Positions 44,934-57,218 are shown, counted from the first letter of the stretch. The stretch is 64,000 bases of DNA from Leptobrachium leishanense (GCA_009667805.1 CM019064.1:76568400-76632399); one strand, 5' to 3'. Program-made: numbers and translations. Notes: generated by a model not told the origin, from the letters alone.

Positions 44934-46552
44934 CAGTGGTGTTCAAAATTATTCAACCCCCAATGCTGTAAAGGGTTTTAGGGAATTTAGTGTACATTTG
45001 TAATTGTATTCAGAATGAAATCCTACAAGGACTTTTTAAAGAACCATATGCAACTAAAATGACATCAATTGGTTTTGTAATACAGTAGTAAATGTTTCTT
45101 TTGTGAATTCTTCATTGACACAATTATTCAACCCCTTAAAGACTACCACTCTGAAGAACAGAGGTTCATTCAAGTGTTTTCAATCAGGTATTGAAAACAC
45201 CTGTGGATGTCACGGAGCAGCAATAAAGCATAATAAGCACCAATTAGGCAGCTTTAAAATGACTGTGATACTCAGCTCCTTCTAGACATTTACTGGTGTG
45301 GTTACAAACATGGTGAAGTCAAGAGAATGGTCCAGGAAGACAAGAGAAGAGGTGATTACTCTTCACAGGAAGGGCAATGGCTATAAGAAGATTGCAAAGA
45401 TGTTAAACATACCAAGAGAGACCATAGGAAGCATCATTCGCAAATTCAAGGCAAAGGGCACTGTTGAAACGCTACCTGGTCGTGGCAGAAAGAAGATGCT
45501 GACTTCGACTGCTGTGCGCTACCTGAAGCGTAGAGTGGCGAAAAGTCCCCGTGTGACTGCTGAGGAACTGAGAAAAGATTTGTCAGATGTGGGTACTGAA
45601 GTTTCAGCTCAGACAATACGGCGCACATTGCGTAATGAAGGCCTCCATGCCAGAACTCCCAGGCGCACCCCCTTGCTGTCTCCAAAGAATAAGAAGAGTC
45701 GACTGCAGTATGCCAAAAGTCATGTGGACAAACCACAGAAGTTTTGGGATAGTGTTCTGTGGACTGATGAAACAAAATTAGAACTGTTTGGGCCCATGGA
45801 TCAACGCTATGTTTGGAGGAGGAAGAACAAGGCCTATGAAGAAAAGAACACCTTGCCTACTGTGAAGCATGGCGGGGGGGGTCAATCATGCTTTGGGGCT
45901 GTTTTGCCTCTGCAGGTACAGGGAAGCTTCAGCGTGTGCAAGGTACCATGAATTCTCTTCTGTACCAGGAGATATTGGATGACAATGTGATGCAGTCCGT
46001 CACAAACCTGAGGCTTGGGAGACGTTGGACCTTTCAACAGGACAATGATCCCAAGCATACCTCCAAGTCCACTAGAGCATGGTTGCAGATTAAAGGCTGG
46101 AACATTTTGGAGTGGCCATCGCAGTCACCTGACTTAAATCCGATTGAGAACCTCTGGTGGGACTTAAAGAAAGCAGTTGCAGTGCGCAAGTCTAAGAATG
46201 TGACTGAACTGGAGGCTTTTGCCCATGACGAATGGGCGAAGATACCCGTAGATCGCTGCAAGACACTTGTGTCAAGCTATGCTTCACGTTTAAAAGCTGT
46301 TATAACTGTAAAAGGATGTTGTACTAAGTACTAAGATTGAATGTCACTTGGGGGTTGAATAAAACTGATAATGATGTGAGCACAGAAAAGACATTTGTGG
46401 TTATTTCATTATAAATGTTATGTTATATTTGTCTGACCTACACGTGCCTCTTTGATTTAATTGTAAGCAAGATGACTGAATGATCAAAATCAATGTCAAA
46501 CTGGCCAAAACACTCAATTTCAGTGGGGGTTGAATAATTTTGAACACAACTG
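44934..46552 (+). mobile_element. Tc1-like transposon, 1619 bp, almost intact
   Basis: Ends CAGTGGTGTTCAAAATTATT and AATAATTTTGAACACAACTG, flanked by TA on both sides (44932-44933, 46553-46554). It encodes a nearly complete DD34E transposase on the plus strand. The length is typical of a full Tc1 element. Confidence 0.95.
45310..46334 (+). pseudogene. Tc1-like transposase, single frameshift
   Basis: The first frame starts with the ATG at 45310 (MVKSREWSRKTREEV; the in-frame GTG at 45298 is not used) and encodes the bipartite DNA-binding region, with helix-turn-helix KKIAKMLNIPRETIGSIIRK and the GRGRK hook, followed by WTDETKLELFG with the first catalytic Asp. It ends in a run of eight G at about 45875-45882, after which the sequence continues in the second frame: LWGCFASAGTGKLQRVQG, FQQDNDPKHTSKST with the second Asp, and [18 protein letters not shown] with the Glu, to YGASRLKAV-like C-terminal sequence and CCTKY then TAA at 46332-46334. 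The split is best explained by a one-base gain in the G run. The DDE triad is otherwise complete. Confidence 0.95.
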
Positions 46553-47141
46553 TAAGTGTATATAGGCTTTTCAGCCAATTTTTCACTCCCACTTGTTGGA
46601 GCTTCAATAGCTCTAAGGTTTGCGCATATGGATAAAACACCTGTTTTATCCATTTGTTTTACATGTTTTTATTTTATTAAATTTTCTTTTGAAAAGAAGA
46701 TCCAGCCTGTGTCTTTTTGGTGGTTTGTGGATTTGCCCGAGCCTGAAAAAAAACACCATATTCGCAAACCTTAGAGCTATTGAAGCTCCAACAAGTGTAA
46801 GTGAAAAATTGGCTGAAAAGCATATATACACTTATATTTTCATTCTGCACAAGGAGAGTTGCGCTGTCTTTTCTTGTCTTATATGGTTCCTTGATATGTG
46901 AAGGGAAACAGCCGTGTAAGGTGTGGGTCACCTGTGAACAATATAGAAGAAAAAACAGAGCCAGTGCCAGGCTCCATGTTTGAGTAAAACATCATTCATT
47001 GCATTTTATTTATAGTATATATTTGGATATACTTCACCATTGAGTACTTTTAGATTTTGTTTTATGTACCAAAATATGGTCTGCTGATCTATGAGAGGCA
47101 CCAAGATCCTGATAGCAATTTTTATTGCGCTGATCAAGATA

Positions 47142-47334
47142 TGTACCGTATTTTCTGGAGTATAAAAGACGATCGGGTGTATAAGACGACCCCCTAATTT
47201 TCCAGTTAAAAAAAAAATTGGTTTTGGGCTATACTCGTCATAGTGTATTGTATATCCCGCGTATAAGACGACCCAATTTTTGGGGGATGTTTTTAAGTAT
47301 AAAAAGTAGACTTATACACCAGAAAATACTGTAT
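47142..47334. mobile_element. MITE with CCGTATTTTCTGG ends
   Basis: Ends TACCGTATTTTCTGGAGTAT and ATACACCAGAAAATACTGTA; interior GTATAAGACGACCC twice. TA at both sides is compatible with a mariner-type target. No coding sequence. Confidence 0.75.
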
Positions 47335-48437
47335 GTTATTTTTTTTCAAACATTTTTATTTGTTTGGACTGTGGTCCCTTCCCAAAAGATCTCACTATAT
47401 GTGCAAATATTCCAAGATCCACAATAAAAAAAAAAAAAAAACTCAATAAGATCAGTAATCCAAAGCACGTCTGGTCCCAAGCATTTCTCCAAAGGGATAC
47501 TCAGCCTGTACGCCATATTATGCTCATGGGTGAGAGTGATGCGAAATGAAGCACGTACAAGTCACATGTGGTGGCTAGCGGTCCTGATGGGAATCTGGGA
47601 TAAGGAACACTGGTAAAATCTGCATCCCCGGGTAATCCAAAGCCAGGAGGCCGCTTCAGAAAACCACAATTTCGCTCCTTCTTTAGACACGTGTGCTGTG
47701 TGAAAGCAACAAAAACTGACATTGATAAGGCGATTCCGCTACCAGCGTCATGACATCCCGCTATGCCCTTGCACAACGTCAGTGCCAAGGGACCACATCT
47801 GGCTGACCAGAGGAAAAGAAAGATGCTGAAGCAGCAGCAAAAAGCTTCTGTTATGGGGTCAGATTCACTTCCACTACTCAATAGATGGCTGCTCAGTTCT
47901 CCTCCATGGGGAGATGGAGGAGGATGAGGATTTCACTATCCTGCCCTCTTATCGTCACGCTCATAGAAAGCAGCAAGATGCCACGCACTGCCGGCACAGA
48001 CTACGCGCACAGGAACCATCGCCGGCGCATATCCACTCGGATATTTCCCCAAGTCACTGAATTGCGTACGATCAGAATATTTTCTAAAAAAAAACAAAAC
48101 ATATAGCTCTATTAATGGAGGCTTTACCAACAGTTCTAAAAAGGAAGAAAGAACAAAAAAATAAATAAATAAAACACAAAAACTTAAACGAACAAGCCAA
48201 ATCTAATCAGAACGCATGGAACAAACAGGCGGCGGCGGCGCATGGTTACAGTGACTTTATGCATAGCCCAGGAAGGCCTGACCCAATTCCTGTATTAGAT
48301 GTACGTGATAAATACAACACTGCGTAGACAAACAGGTTAGGTCTTAGCCAGCACAACAGTACCAACCAATTGAGGCAGAGAGATATATTAAATGTTATAA
48401 AAGCGCTGCCTGCTAGTGTTAACATATGTAGCACGGG
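47335..48437. other. No gene seen
   Basis: Unassigned apart from a poly-A tract at 47426-47441 and a short GGC repeat at 48230-48240. A 126-codon minus-strand frame at 47501-47881 has no resemblance to known proteins. Confidence 0.35.
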
Positions 48438-48712
48438 CTGAGTATCCCTTATCCAGAAGGCTTGGGGGACCAGAAGGGTTTTGGGTTTTTTCCTCCAGAT
48501 TTTTGCATAAAATAATGTGATATTTGGGGCCGATTCTAAACAAGAAAATTTATGTAAAGTTCCCTATACATGTCATATCCTAAGGAGATTTATAGACAAT
48601 TTATAAAATAGAGGCCAGAGGTGGAAAGTTATACATGAAACACTGTCGCCACTCCAAAACAGTTTGGGTTTTGGAGCATTTTGTCTTTTCGGATAAGGCA
48701 TAATCTACCTGT
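48438..48712. mobile_element. Old mariner/Tigger-like MITE
   Basis: The left end GGGCTGAGTATCCCTTATCC and the right part TTTGGAGCATTTTGTC with TTCGGATAAGG resemble ancient vertebrate pogo/Tigger-type MITEs with GAGTATCCCTTATCC ends. The right end is decayed. Assignment is from recollection of such ends. Confidence 0.5.
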
Positions 48713-49736
48713 TGTGTGGGCCATACAGAAATGACCAAGTCAAACCTTTCACATGTTGGGGGAGGGAAACGACACCTCCACTTTTAAAAGTACCTGGATT
48801 TGGCTATCCCTGGGATGTGGTCATGTATTAATAGAGGTCATATGGAGGAGCTGTGCGCAATACATTTAACTTCATTTGAGTAACCCACTGACCAAGTAAC
48901 CCTTTCACATTTTCAGAAGAAAAATTTCCCTACACGAAGCTGATCACACCTTAAGCTGAGGGCCCCAACCAAGCATTAAGTGAATCTGTTTGGGGGGGGG
49001 GAGGTCCCCAACACCTGTCGAGGTGTTTCGATGGATCAGCTGGGAGGACCACACGATGTAATGTGCATATTTTTACCCGCCCTGCCAAAGCACTACAACA
49101 GACATCAAGTTCAAGCCTCCATAGGAGGATCGAGCCATGTAGAGCTGTGCACACACGGGCGCCCGTGTGGAAAAAAACGGCTTTCCATACATCTGTGTGC
49201 CGCCAGCCTAAGCTGGAAGACATATCTGGTCCAGCCATTATCCAATAGTCTGAGCCGCAAGCTCTGCTGCTTACTGTACATTAACAGCTCGTGTAACTTG
49301 TATTAGAGTTGCTAAATTTGCACCAAAGAGTAGAACGAACTAATCCAAGGAACTCCTTTGGAGCCGGTATGAAACCCCCCACCCCCCCAAAAAAAAAAAA
49401 AAAAAAAAAAAAACACTTTAAATACCCGAGATCTCGCGATGCAGAGGGCTGCGCTATGTGCCGACTCTTCTGGCCACAGCACTGGAAACCGTTTCCAATG
49501 TTCTTCCATGGTTCCTTCACGACCTGCTGAGGTGAACTTGTGCAGAGTTGCTCTGGGCTCCATGGAGTCCTATGGACTCCAGGAGCCAATACCAGCACAT
49601 GACTCCACTGCGGGTATCCATCAACGGGGAGAAAATATTCTGGCTCGAGCTGCTGTACTCCTTGAAACAGAAGTTAATGGAAAGCCAAATGGGAAATTGC
49701 TTGCACAGCTCCCCCCCCCCTTTTGTGGCTGACCAT
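48713..49736. other. No gene seen
   Basis: Unassigned. G run at 48992-49001 and a poly-A tract at 49389-49413. Open frames of 95-108 codons have no resemblance to known proteins. Confidence 0.35.
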
Positions 49737-49739
49737 TAA

Positions 49740-50110
49740 GGCTAGGGTCAGACTAAAGCATTTTTCGCATCATCCATGAAAAAGTGCGTTCAAACGGACG
49801 TATTTTTTCACGGCATACGCGATAGCGGTCATACAATGCGCATTTTCGTCCGTGATTTTGTACAGATCATCAATAAAACACTTTTTGCACGCACACATGC
49901 CGCTAGCGGACGCAGCGCACTCTGTACGTCAGTACTAGCGGTTTGACATTCTTGAAAAAATGCGTTCGTTTGCTGCTTATGAAGAACGGCTGCACTAAAG
50001 TGCGGCCACGCAACGCATGTTGCCCGGCATTGGACGTCATTTGCTGCTAGCACGGCCGTGATTAAGTGCGGCTAAACGCACGTTAATACTGCGTTCATCT
50101 GACCCTAGCC
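49740..50110. mobile_element. Harbinger-like MITE with TAA duplication, 371 bp
   Basis: Ends GGCTAGGGTCAGACTAAAGC and GTTCATCTGACCCTAGCC, flanked by TAA on both sides (49737-49739 and 50111-50113). Close to 41177-41602. Confidence 0.9.
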
Positions 50111-50119
50111 TAACAGTCA

Positions 50120-51122
50120 AGCACCATATTATGGAACTACATCTCCCAGGAGGTTCAGCTAAACTAGTAAATGACTGCATTGTGGGAGATATTTAGGGCT
50201 GAAACAACTAATCGATAATGGAAATCGTTGACAACTATTTTAAAAATCGATTAAACAGTGTGTGCTGTACACAGGACGACTAGAGTCAGACCTAGTTAAA
50301 ACATAAATAACCTCAGCTTCGGAGCTGATTGGAGAAGACGCGCCGCTGCTTTACTCGGTATGCTTTAGTTCTAGGGTTATGTCAGACACAACCAGTTTGT
50401 TTTTATTCTGTTTACAACAGTAGCAGAACTTGAACACAAACAATAGGATACGGCCACTGGTTGAAGGAGCTGTATGCCTGTGTTTTATCCTTACTTGAAG
50501 CTGGAGTCCTGTGCCGCCATCCCACCCTCCCTGCCACACCCTCTTTGGTTGGGAACTACCATTCCCTCCCTCTGGTCTGGCCCCTTTCCCCAAACTCACT
50601 CCCACACTCAGATCCGGTCTTTTGTCCATACCCACTCCCTCTCAGGTCAAGTCACCTGAGCAAAGTCCCTCCCTTCCACCTCCAGTCCCTCCTCCCACTC
50701 TGTTGACAAAATTTAAAAAAAGTGACACTCTACGTACCCTGACCACTTTAGCTCATTAACCTCGATTTCATGCTGACATCTACGACCAAGTGCTTGTAGC
50801 CGCGTTCATTTGAGAAAACAAACATTGCCTCAAGCTGTGCATGTGTGTCTGAAAAGTACACAAGATATGCAATTTGCGTACCTATGTACGAAAGTTATGT
50901 ACACTATGCAAATTGCTTATGAAAAGGGGGGGGGGTTGTCGTTATTTTTTACATAAAGTAACTTAAAAAAAATATTTGAAAATTTACTTATCCGATGAAT
51001 TGATTAATCGAAACAATAATTGACCAACTATTCGATTATGAGAATAATTGTTAGTTGCAGCCCTAGAGATATTGTTCCAAAACATTGAGGGGGGGGGGGG
51101 TTGCAAGGTTACCAAACCCTGC
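50120..51122. mobile_element. Decayed hAT MITE (CAGGGGTC family) split by another hAT element
   Basis: Left half GGAACTACATCTCCCAGGAG to GTGGGAGATATT and right half GTTCCAAAACATTGAGG to AAGGTTACCAAACCCTGCTC join into the known family order, as in GTGGGAGATGCTGTTCC-like text at 56738. The insertion 50194-51065 lies between them. A 12-base G run is in the right half. Confidence 0.75.
50194..51065. mobile_element. hAT-like element (TAGGGCTGAAAC family), 872 bp, perfect 8-bp TSD
   Basis: Ends TAGGGCTGAAACAACTAATC and TGTTAGTTGCAGCCCTA; GAGATATT on both sides (50186-50193, 51066-51073). Interior as in 24101-26170 (TTGAAGCTGGAGTCCTGTGC). No transposase. Confidence 0.95.
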
Positions 51123-51989
51123 TCTGCAACATAGTTGCACAATATCAATGTTGACAACAGATGAGTTCAGAGAGCAGATTTGTATTTTATAGAAGGCAAA
51201 TAAGAGGGTCAGAATGTGGTCACTTTCACAGCTGATAAACAGAGCATGAAAACAGGCTGTGGAAGGAGTATCTGTGCCCAGTAATCATATGCCGGAGAAA
51301 ATGCTAAAAAGATGCGGCAAAGTCAGTAGATTAGACACATCACAGGTGAAGCTAGAATCACACCGCTGATCGAGAAATCTGGCTACATACGGCATATGGG
51401 ACTCCCGTCTGACACAACACGGCATGTTACGGTGCCAACTCACACCTTGACAAACTTCCAAACTCAGAAACCAAACACAGGTTTAAGAAGCTGATTTAAA
51501 CTTCTAGGAGCCAGCGGCCGCCGCCACCATGACAACATATTGACCAAGTATTTTTGGGCAGACCGACGTATAATAAACTACGTAAAGCACACAGGAAAAA
51601 AAATTATTTAAAAAAAACTCCTTGGCTGCAGAGTGTGAGCACGAGAAACCCACTGAAGTCAAGTAAACGTAGGAGTCAGGAAACGTTTTACATGCAGGTC
51701 TGTGTACTGTGGTCCATGAATTTAGGAGCCAGGACCTGGGGACATCCCAGCTGTTGAACCTTCCCATTGGCCGTGTAGCCAGGGTTGCAAGACGGCCGCT
51801 TCTTCTGGCTCTCAAATAGCTTAATTCTACACAATCCTATGCAACACATAAAGCCATGTCCACTTAGGTGTAACGTTGGGGGCTTCCAGCCTCTCCTGTG
51901 TGCTTGAGGGCAGCAGGTCTGATGCTTCTCGCTGACCAACGCCCGGTTTAAATGGAGACAGGCAGGGAGGTGGCTGCATGAGGAGCGGC
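51074..51989. other. No gene seen; fragments of the GGAGCCAG repeat
   Basis: Phrases TAGGAGCCAGCGGC (51503) and TTAGGAGCCAGGACC (51721) belong to the CAGGGCTTGA hAT family. Otherwise unassigned. Confidence 0.4.
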
Positions 51990-52450
51990 TTGAGTGGGGG
52001 GGGTGCACGGTCTCGTGAAGGTCTTTAAAAACCCACAGTTACTTCTCAGCAGGGCCAGATCGTGGTTATCCATACCTGAGCTCCTTGTACCTGACTTCTA
52101 TTGTGAATTAACCCGTTATTGACCTCTGCTTGTTTTCTGACTATTCTGCCTTCCGTTGCCCTAGACTATTTTCTTGCACTACGCTACTGCACTGATATTG
52201 ACCCAGCTATTCCATTTGACTATTCTATACTCTCTATTCCTGATTCTGGCTCGTCTGACTACCCCGTGTTGCTAACCTGGTTTTGTATTACAACATTGTC
52301 TTTTGCTTAACCCTTTCTGTCTAGCTAGTTTACCTGGCCAATTCTAAGGACCAGACAGGGATTCTTCACGGTTACTCTGTTGGTAGCTTTTGGGCTCTGT
52401 GGAGTGTTGGGCTTTAAGAACTGTGTGGTGGGATCCGGGAACCGTGACAT
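51990..52450 (+). mobile_element. Possible LTR 3' part
   Basis: The stretch ends GGGATCCGGGAACCGTGACA, of the kind TG...CA LTRs use, and carries text like TTTGACTATTCTATACTCTC seen in the hAT element at 36940. No matching 5' end (TGTCACGG) was found, so it is truncated or misread. Confidence 0.3.
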
Positions 52451-52543
52451 TAGGCTGGTGTCAGATGAGTGCCTGTACGGACGTGACTTCTGACGGGGAC
52501 AGCCACACGCTGTAGCGCGTGCTACAGTGGACCTTCTGAAAGT

Positions 52544-52659
52544 AGGGATGCACCGAAATTTCATCGGCCGAAAATGGTGTTTTCGGACGGAAAGGAGGAT
52601 TCAGCCGTAAAAAAAAAAAAAAAATTGGCCAAAAATTTTCCTTTCAAAATAGGGCCTAG
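52544..52659. mobile_element. hAT end fragment with GGATGCACCGAAATTTC
   Basis: TAGGGATGCACCGAAATTTC and CGGCCGAAAATGG start a hAT-type terminus common in fish and frogs; no opposite end was found. It contains a poly-A tract. Confidence 0.5.
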
Positions 52660-52845
52660 AAGTTTCCCAACCGTGGTCCTCAAGTACCCCAACAGGCCAG
52701 GTTTTCCAGATATGTGAAGCACAGCACAGGGGATATGATTTGCTGCTCAGTGATTGCAGGATCCAGTCTGTATTTCCTCAAGGTGATCTGCAAAATCTGG
52801 CCTGTTAGGGGTACTTGAGGACCTGTGCTGAGAAACCGTGCCAGG
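52660..52845. mobile_element. hAT-like MITE, relative of 20443-20626
   Basis: AGTTTCCCAACCGTGGTCCTC-type left end with CAAGTACCCCAACAGGCCAG and inverted right part CTGGCCTGTTAGGGGTACTT, GAGGACCTGTGCTGAG. The middle TTTCCTCAAGGTGATCTGC matches the first copy in inverse. The duplication is not clear. Confidence 0.7.
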
Positions 52846-53538
52846 CTTATAGCATACCCTCGGTTGTTTTTTGTAACCAGCTCGTAATTTGATGGCTGAA
52901 GCAGTTTATTTCTCTTGGAACAGCCGACATACAGGAAGATTTCCCCTTTATGAAGAATCACCTTGGCTGGCCTGCACCGTCATGGTGTTATACTCCATTT
53001 GTTCAGAATTACAGTCTGTTGAGCAAAGCAATATTCATGAGGACGACGCGGCACGAGATGCGCCACAATCAGCTAAATGCATTTGTATGATACCATCTAA
53101 ATAAGTAGCCAAGGTTATCCTGTGAGAGTTATAACGCCAACAGATAAAGAACAGACCACCCGCCTCCCACCATCCATTCATTGCCCTCCAGAAGAAAAAG
53201 ACAAGCAGGGGTTAATTATTAAACACCTGCTTATCCAACTTTTTTTTATTAAGGCAAAATGAAACCTCAATGTTTCTCAGACGCGCTGGTGATCAGCGGC
53301 TCATGCGAGCGAGCAGCAATGAAACATCTAAAAGAAACCACACTGCTTATAAACAATCATCATGGTCTGAGGGATTAACGAGGGTTTAACGAGTTTTCAA
53401 CCCACAACTCCTGCTCAGAACGAAGTAAGTGAATATGCGCTGACATGGTGGACCAAACCCTGAAAGGCTGTCCAAGACATGCAGATCGACAGCCTTCAGG
53501 GCGCAGGAAAAAGTCTCATTTCGCCATTTCCACTTTAA

Positions 53539-53803
53539 CTCTTTCACTGCTGAGGACGTGTGGGGAATGTCCTCGTTGACTCCTAAGGAAAGATTGGGGT
53601 GGAGATTAGTGTTCCTTTGAACCCAGATATCTCCTGACTGTTTTTAGCTAGCAGGGTCATATTTGGTATCATTAGAAAGGCCAGAGCATGGCCTTTCCAA
53701 TGATACCAAACATGACCATGTTTAAAGTAAGGAAAAAAAAATAGTAATACAGAAAAGAAAAAGGTGTTTTTTAAAGACGTGAAATGGGCCAGCAGTGAAT
53801 GGG
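53539..53803. mobile_element. piggyBac-like MITE, 265 bp
   Basis: TTAA at 53535-53538 and 53804-53807; ends CTCTTTCACTGCTG and CCAGCAGTGAATGGG. The centre is a hairpin of TTTGGTATCATTAGAAAGG and its complement, shared with 12470-12530 and 42245-42290. Confidence 0.8.
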
Positions 53804-53807
53804 TTAA

Positions 53808-56654
53808 TAAGGTTTATAAAGGGATATAGTGGGCATCATAAACCTATGTAACTTGTATAGTCATGGTGACATGAATGTCCAGCTCTTCACTCTGAAACCA
53901 TACAATGACTCAGTGCTTTTTGGTTAGTCGTGCATGTGTCGTTTGTTAGACCTGTTTTAACCCTTTAGTGTTCGTTTCACATAAGCTTAGGTTTTCCAGA
54001 GCTCTGGTTAACTCTACAGACTATAAATCCAGCCTGTTTTAGGTCGGGGCACATTTGTATCAGATTTAGAAACCAGGGAAGGTTTAGCAGATTATTAGCA
54101 GCTAATTTGTATTGCACCAACAACACAGCACAGTACAGTACAGTGGTTATGGTATTTTAAGGTAATAGTTAGACATGAGGTCGAAGGGGCCCGGCTCAGC
54201 TTACATCCTAAAGTATTGCTGCAGAATAATTCACAAGCTTAAAAGCCACAGGCACAATTTGGTGACCATGGCTACCGGGCCCACGGACCCATCAAATCCC
54301 GATCTACAAAAACATAAGGGGTGCGGGGCTTGTGCTCACTGCATTTGATTCTCAGATATGCACAGACACCTCCAGAAAATGGAAATCAGACCCCTCGCTC
54401 ATCAAGCCTGGTGTGATTACATGCATTAGCTATAGAGATGCTACACACAGTCAATCTAGTCCTTGATTACTCCCTGCGTTGTGTTAGAGATAAGAGATAT
54501 AGATATATATCAAATCAAGGTGGGAATCGCTTACTCCAGTCATGAAACCCCAAGTAGATATTTTGTGAAAAAGTGAAATCTAACAAATCGTGTGATCAGC
54601 CGGTTCCCTCCAGACACTGTTTTGCCGACCATCGGGTTCATTAAACATGCTGACCACATGCAAAGGTTAGCTTTCGCCATGGTGTTGTACGCAACGCACG
54701 CACTGGCCGGGGTCACAGCATTCCTCGAACAGAAAACGCCTGATGACACGATCTGTATATTAACAGAGGTCAGGATGAAGAGTCTCCCCCGATCGGGTGA
54801 AATCACTGGCTGAAGTGAAGGAATTTCCTTAATCCACCCAGCATCACCAGCAGCCGGGATTTTGCATTTCCCGCTTGCTGGTCACCAGATCGGTTACCCT
54901 CTGACAGTTCACAAGTGCTACGGAATTTGTGTATATAAAGTGCGCAGGTTATGACTCCTACGCTATGCAATTTGCAGAGCAAAGCTACAGGGGACTTATG
55001 GGAGTGCCCGAGCAGGAGAGGAGGCGCTTCACACGACGAGGGACAAAAAAGAGAGTAAGGCCAGTGTCAGACGAGCGTCTTTGAGAGCGGAAGGAATGTC
55101 CGTGAGAGTGGACGTTCCTTCCACTCTGACACCCGTCTGGCCACCTCACCGAGTGCAGTTAGTGCGCTCAGCGTTTCAAGGCTCAATTCTCCTATGGAAG
55201 ATCGTGGTTTGCAGCCCCGAACACTCATAGCGTTTCGACGGGGAGGCTTTCAGCACTTACGCTGTATTGTGCAATTCATGCGCGCACTACAGTATGCGGC
55301 CGGCCCTGTCGAGACATCACAACACTGTGATGGGTGTCGGAAGGCAAGTCAGTGCGGACACCCACACACACTTTTAGGCAGAGGCTGTCAGCAGCATTTG
55401 TCCAGTTATATAAATGGCATAGTGTATCCCTTTAAACATGAGCAACAAAATGAAATTTTCATATAGTCATCCAGGAGACAGTATCTACCAGGCCCTTGGG
55501 TTTGCCAAGCCATGGTCCATTTAAAAGGCACTCTCTAGCCACCATGACCACCTAAGCCAAGACTGTAAAACTCCACCTCCCCAGAGGTTTCTGAACAACT
55601 CCCAGAATTCCCTAGGCATCGTTTGCATTGAAAGAATTCTGGGCTCGCATGAATCAACACTTTGAGTTTCACAGCCCCGACCCAAGCTTAATTAGGTGGC
55701 CATGGTGAAAGGAGTATGATCGCCTCCATTCCCATCTGGTGTGAGAGCTGTACACAGGAGGGGGTGTCAATCAGCAGCTGTACTTCATATTTCATCAGTA
55801 AAGTGCTGACAATGCAGGGGCCGCGCATGCGCAATGACACTGAGGAGCGGTTTAGTTGGCTGATCCTGAGGGGTACATGAGGAGACAAACGTAGCAATGA
55901 CTTAAAGGGTTATTCAAAGAATGATGATCTTGCTGCCGAATTGCACCGAACAGTGCAATTTGGCAAATTCAAAAAGATGGCAATTCCCCAAATATTGGCA
56001 AATTGCCAGCGAAATCCCTTGCAATTCGGCGCCATTGAAATCCCTATAGAGAATGGTTAACCTCTAAACACCACGGGACGTGCCATGCCATCGTCCTGTC
56101 AGGAATGCCTTGAAGCCGCAGGGTGTACAGGTACGCCCCGCTGACTTCAATGGGCTGACGCAGCCCCTCCTCACAGCTGACGCACACCGCGTGGCACCGC
56201 ACGTTGGCTGCATGGGCAGGCCAAATTATAGGCCCGTGATGCACCTGGCGGCGAGGTCGTACCTGTACACCTCACCAGTGTTAGCCCCGCTCGACACCTG
56301 CCCGCCATGAAAGGGTTAATCTATTCAGAGAACGCTAAGCAGCCCTGAAAAGTTGTCGAAATGGCCAGATTTTCGGTGGTTTCATTCAACAGGTTTAAAC
56401 AGGCGAATCCCATAGGTTTCAAAGGGAAAACAAATCCTCGTTTTTATTCAAACATTTATGCTTTTCATTTGCAGCAATAATTATTATTATTAGTTTATTT
56501 TTTAGAATTTTTGGGCATTTTTCCGTGAAATTTTAGTTTTTAATGGTGTGTTTTTTTTTTTTAATCTGTAACATACTGTTTTAATGTTATTCATAGGACC
56601 TTAAATATTATTTCTATGTATTTGTTTTGTTTTAAATGCCTTTTGAAAAAATTG
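53808..56654. other. No gene seen; several decayed repeats
   Basis: 54770-55058 resembles 18895-19460 (GCAGCCGGGATTTTGC). 55059-55150 begins GGCCAGTGTCAGACGAGCG after TAA, a Harbinger-like end resembling 63225. 55470-55640 has fragments of the CAGGGCTTGA and CAGGGGTC families. The remainder, including 53900-54530 and 55900-56600, is unassigned. Confidence 0.45.
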
Positions 56655-56782
56655 TGGCAACCTTGGCCCTCCAGATGATTTGAAATGAAATTACATTCCC
56701 ACATGGCTTGCCCAATTAAAGACCGAGGATCATGGGAGATGCTGTTCCAAAACACCTGGAGGGACAAGTTTCTAACCCCTGG
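56655..56782. mobile_element. Decayed hAT MITE (CAGGGGTC family)
   Basis: GCAACCTTGGCCCTCCAG at the left and GGACAAGTTTCTAACCCCTG at the right parallel 9648-9783; no duplication confirmed. Confidence 0.65.
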
Positions 56783-56787
56783 CTTAA

Positions 56788-56894
56788 GGCTAATATCATA
56801 CAAACGCAGTCTGAGCGCACTCTGCGTGCGTGCATAACGTACGGACATACTGTAGACACCACACGGTCTATTTTTTTTTTTTTTTTTTAAATCC

Positions 56895-56931
<37 letters not shown>

Positions 56932-57215
56932 AAATATGGGAAACAAAATTAAAATGACAGGTACAGTCTGCCAGACCAGAAAAAAAAAATTCAGAGTGTC
57001 AACGTGATGTACGTCACATCTGACGTCGATACGCAGACGCGGCACTCTCTGGGCGTCCGTCGTAGCGCTTTTACGTCAAGGCCTAAATGGCGTCCGTTGC
57101 CACCTACGTGATGCGTGCGCACGTACTTTGTGTGTTGGTCTCTATTGATCACAAATCAATGCTACGACGGACGTTAAACTATGCGGCGACGCGAGGACTG
57201 CCTTTGACGCTAGCC
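56788..57215. mobile_element. Harbinger-like MITE with TAA duplication, 428 bp
   Basis: Starts GGCTAATATCATACAAACGC and ends TTTGACGCTAGCC, flanked by TAA on both sides. The interior has adjacent poly-T and poly-A tracts (56870-56930) that form a hairpin. Matches 13665-14081. Confidence 0.85.
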
Positions 57216-57218
57216 TAA

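Larger units (their letters stand above)
44450..47143. mobile_element. Foldback repeat, family F, copy 2, split by a Tc1 transposon
   Basis: Left arm (about 44480-44931) and right arm (about 46820-47143) are inverted copies containing CTTGATCAGCGCAATAAAAA, GGATCTTGGTGTCTC and AAGGTGTGGGTCACCTGTG. The spacer includes the mirrored AAGGTTTGCG and AACCTTAGAGCTATTGAAG. It resembles 14168-15090 throughout. The Tc1 element 44934-46552 interrupts it at a TA. Confidence 0.8.

Noticed and set aside
51990..52450. Complete solo LTR
   Set aside because: Only a CCGTGACA-type end is present; the matching TGTCACGG start and a target duplication were not found.
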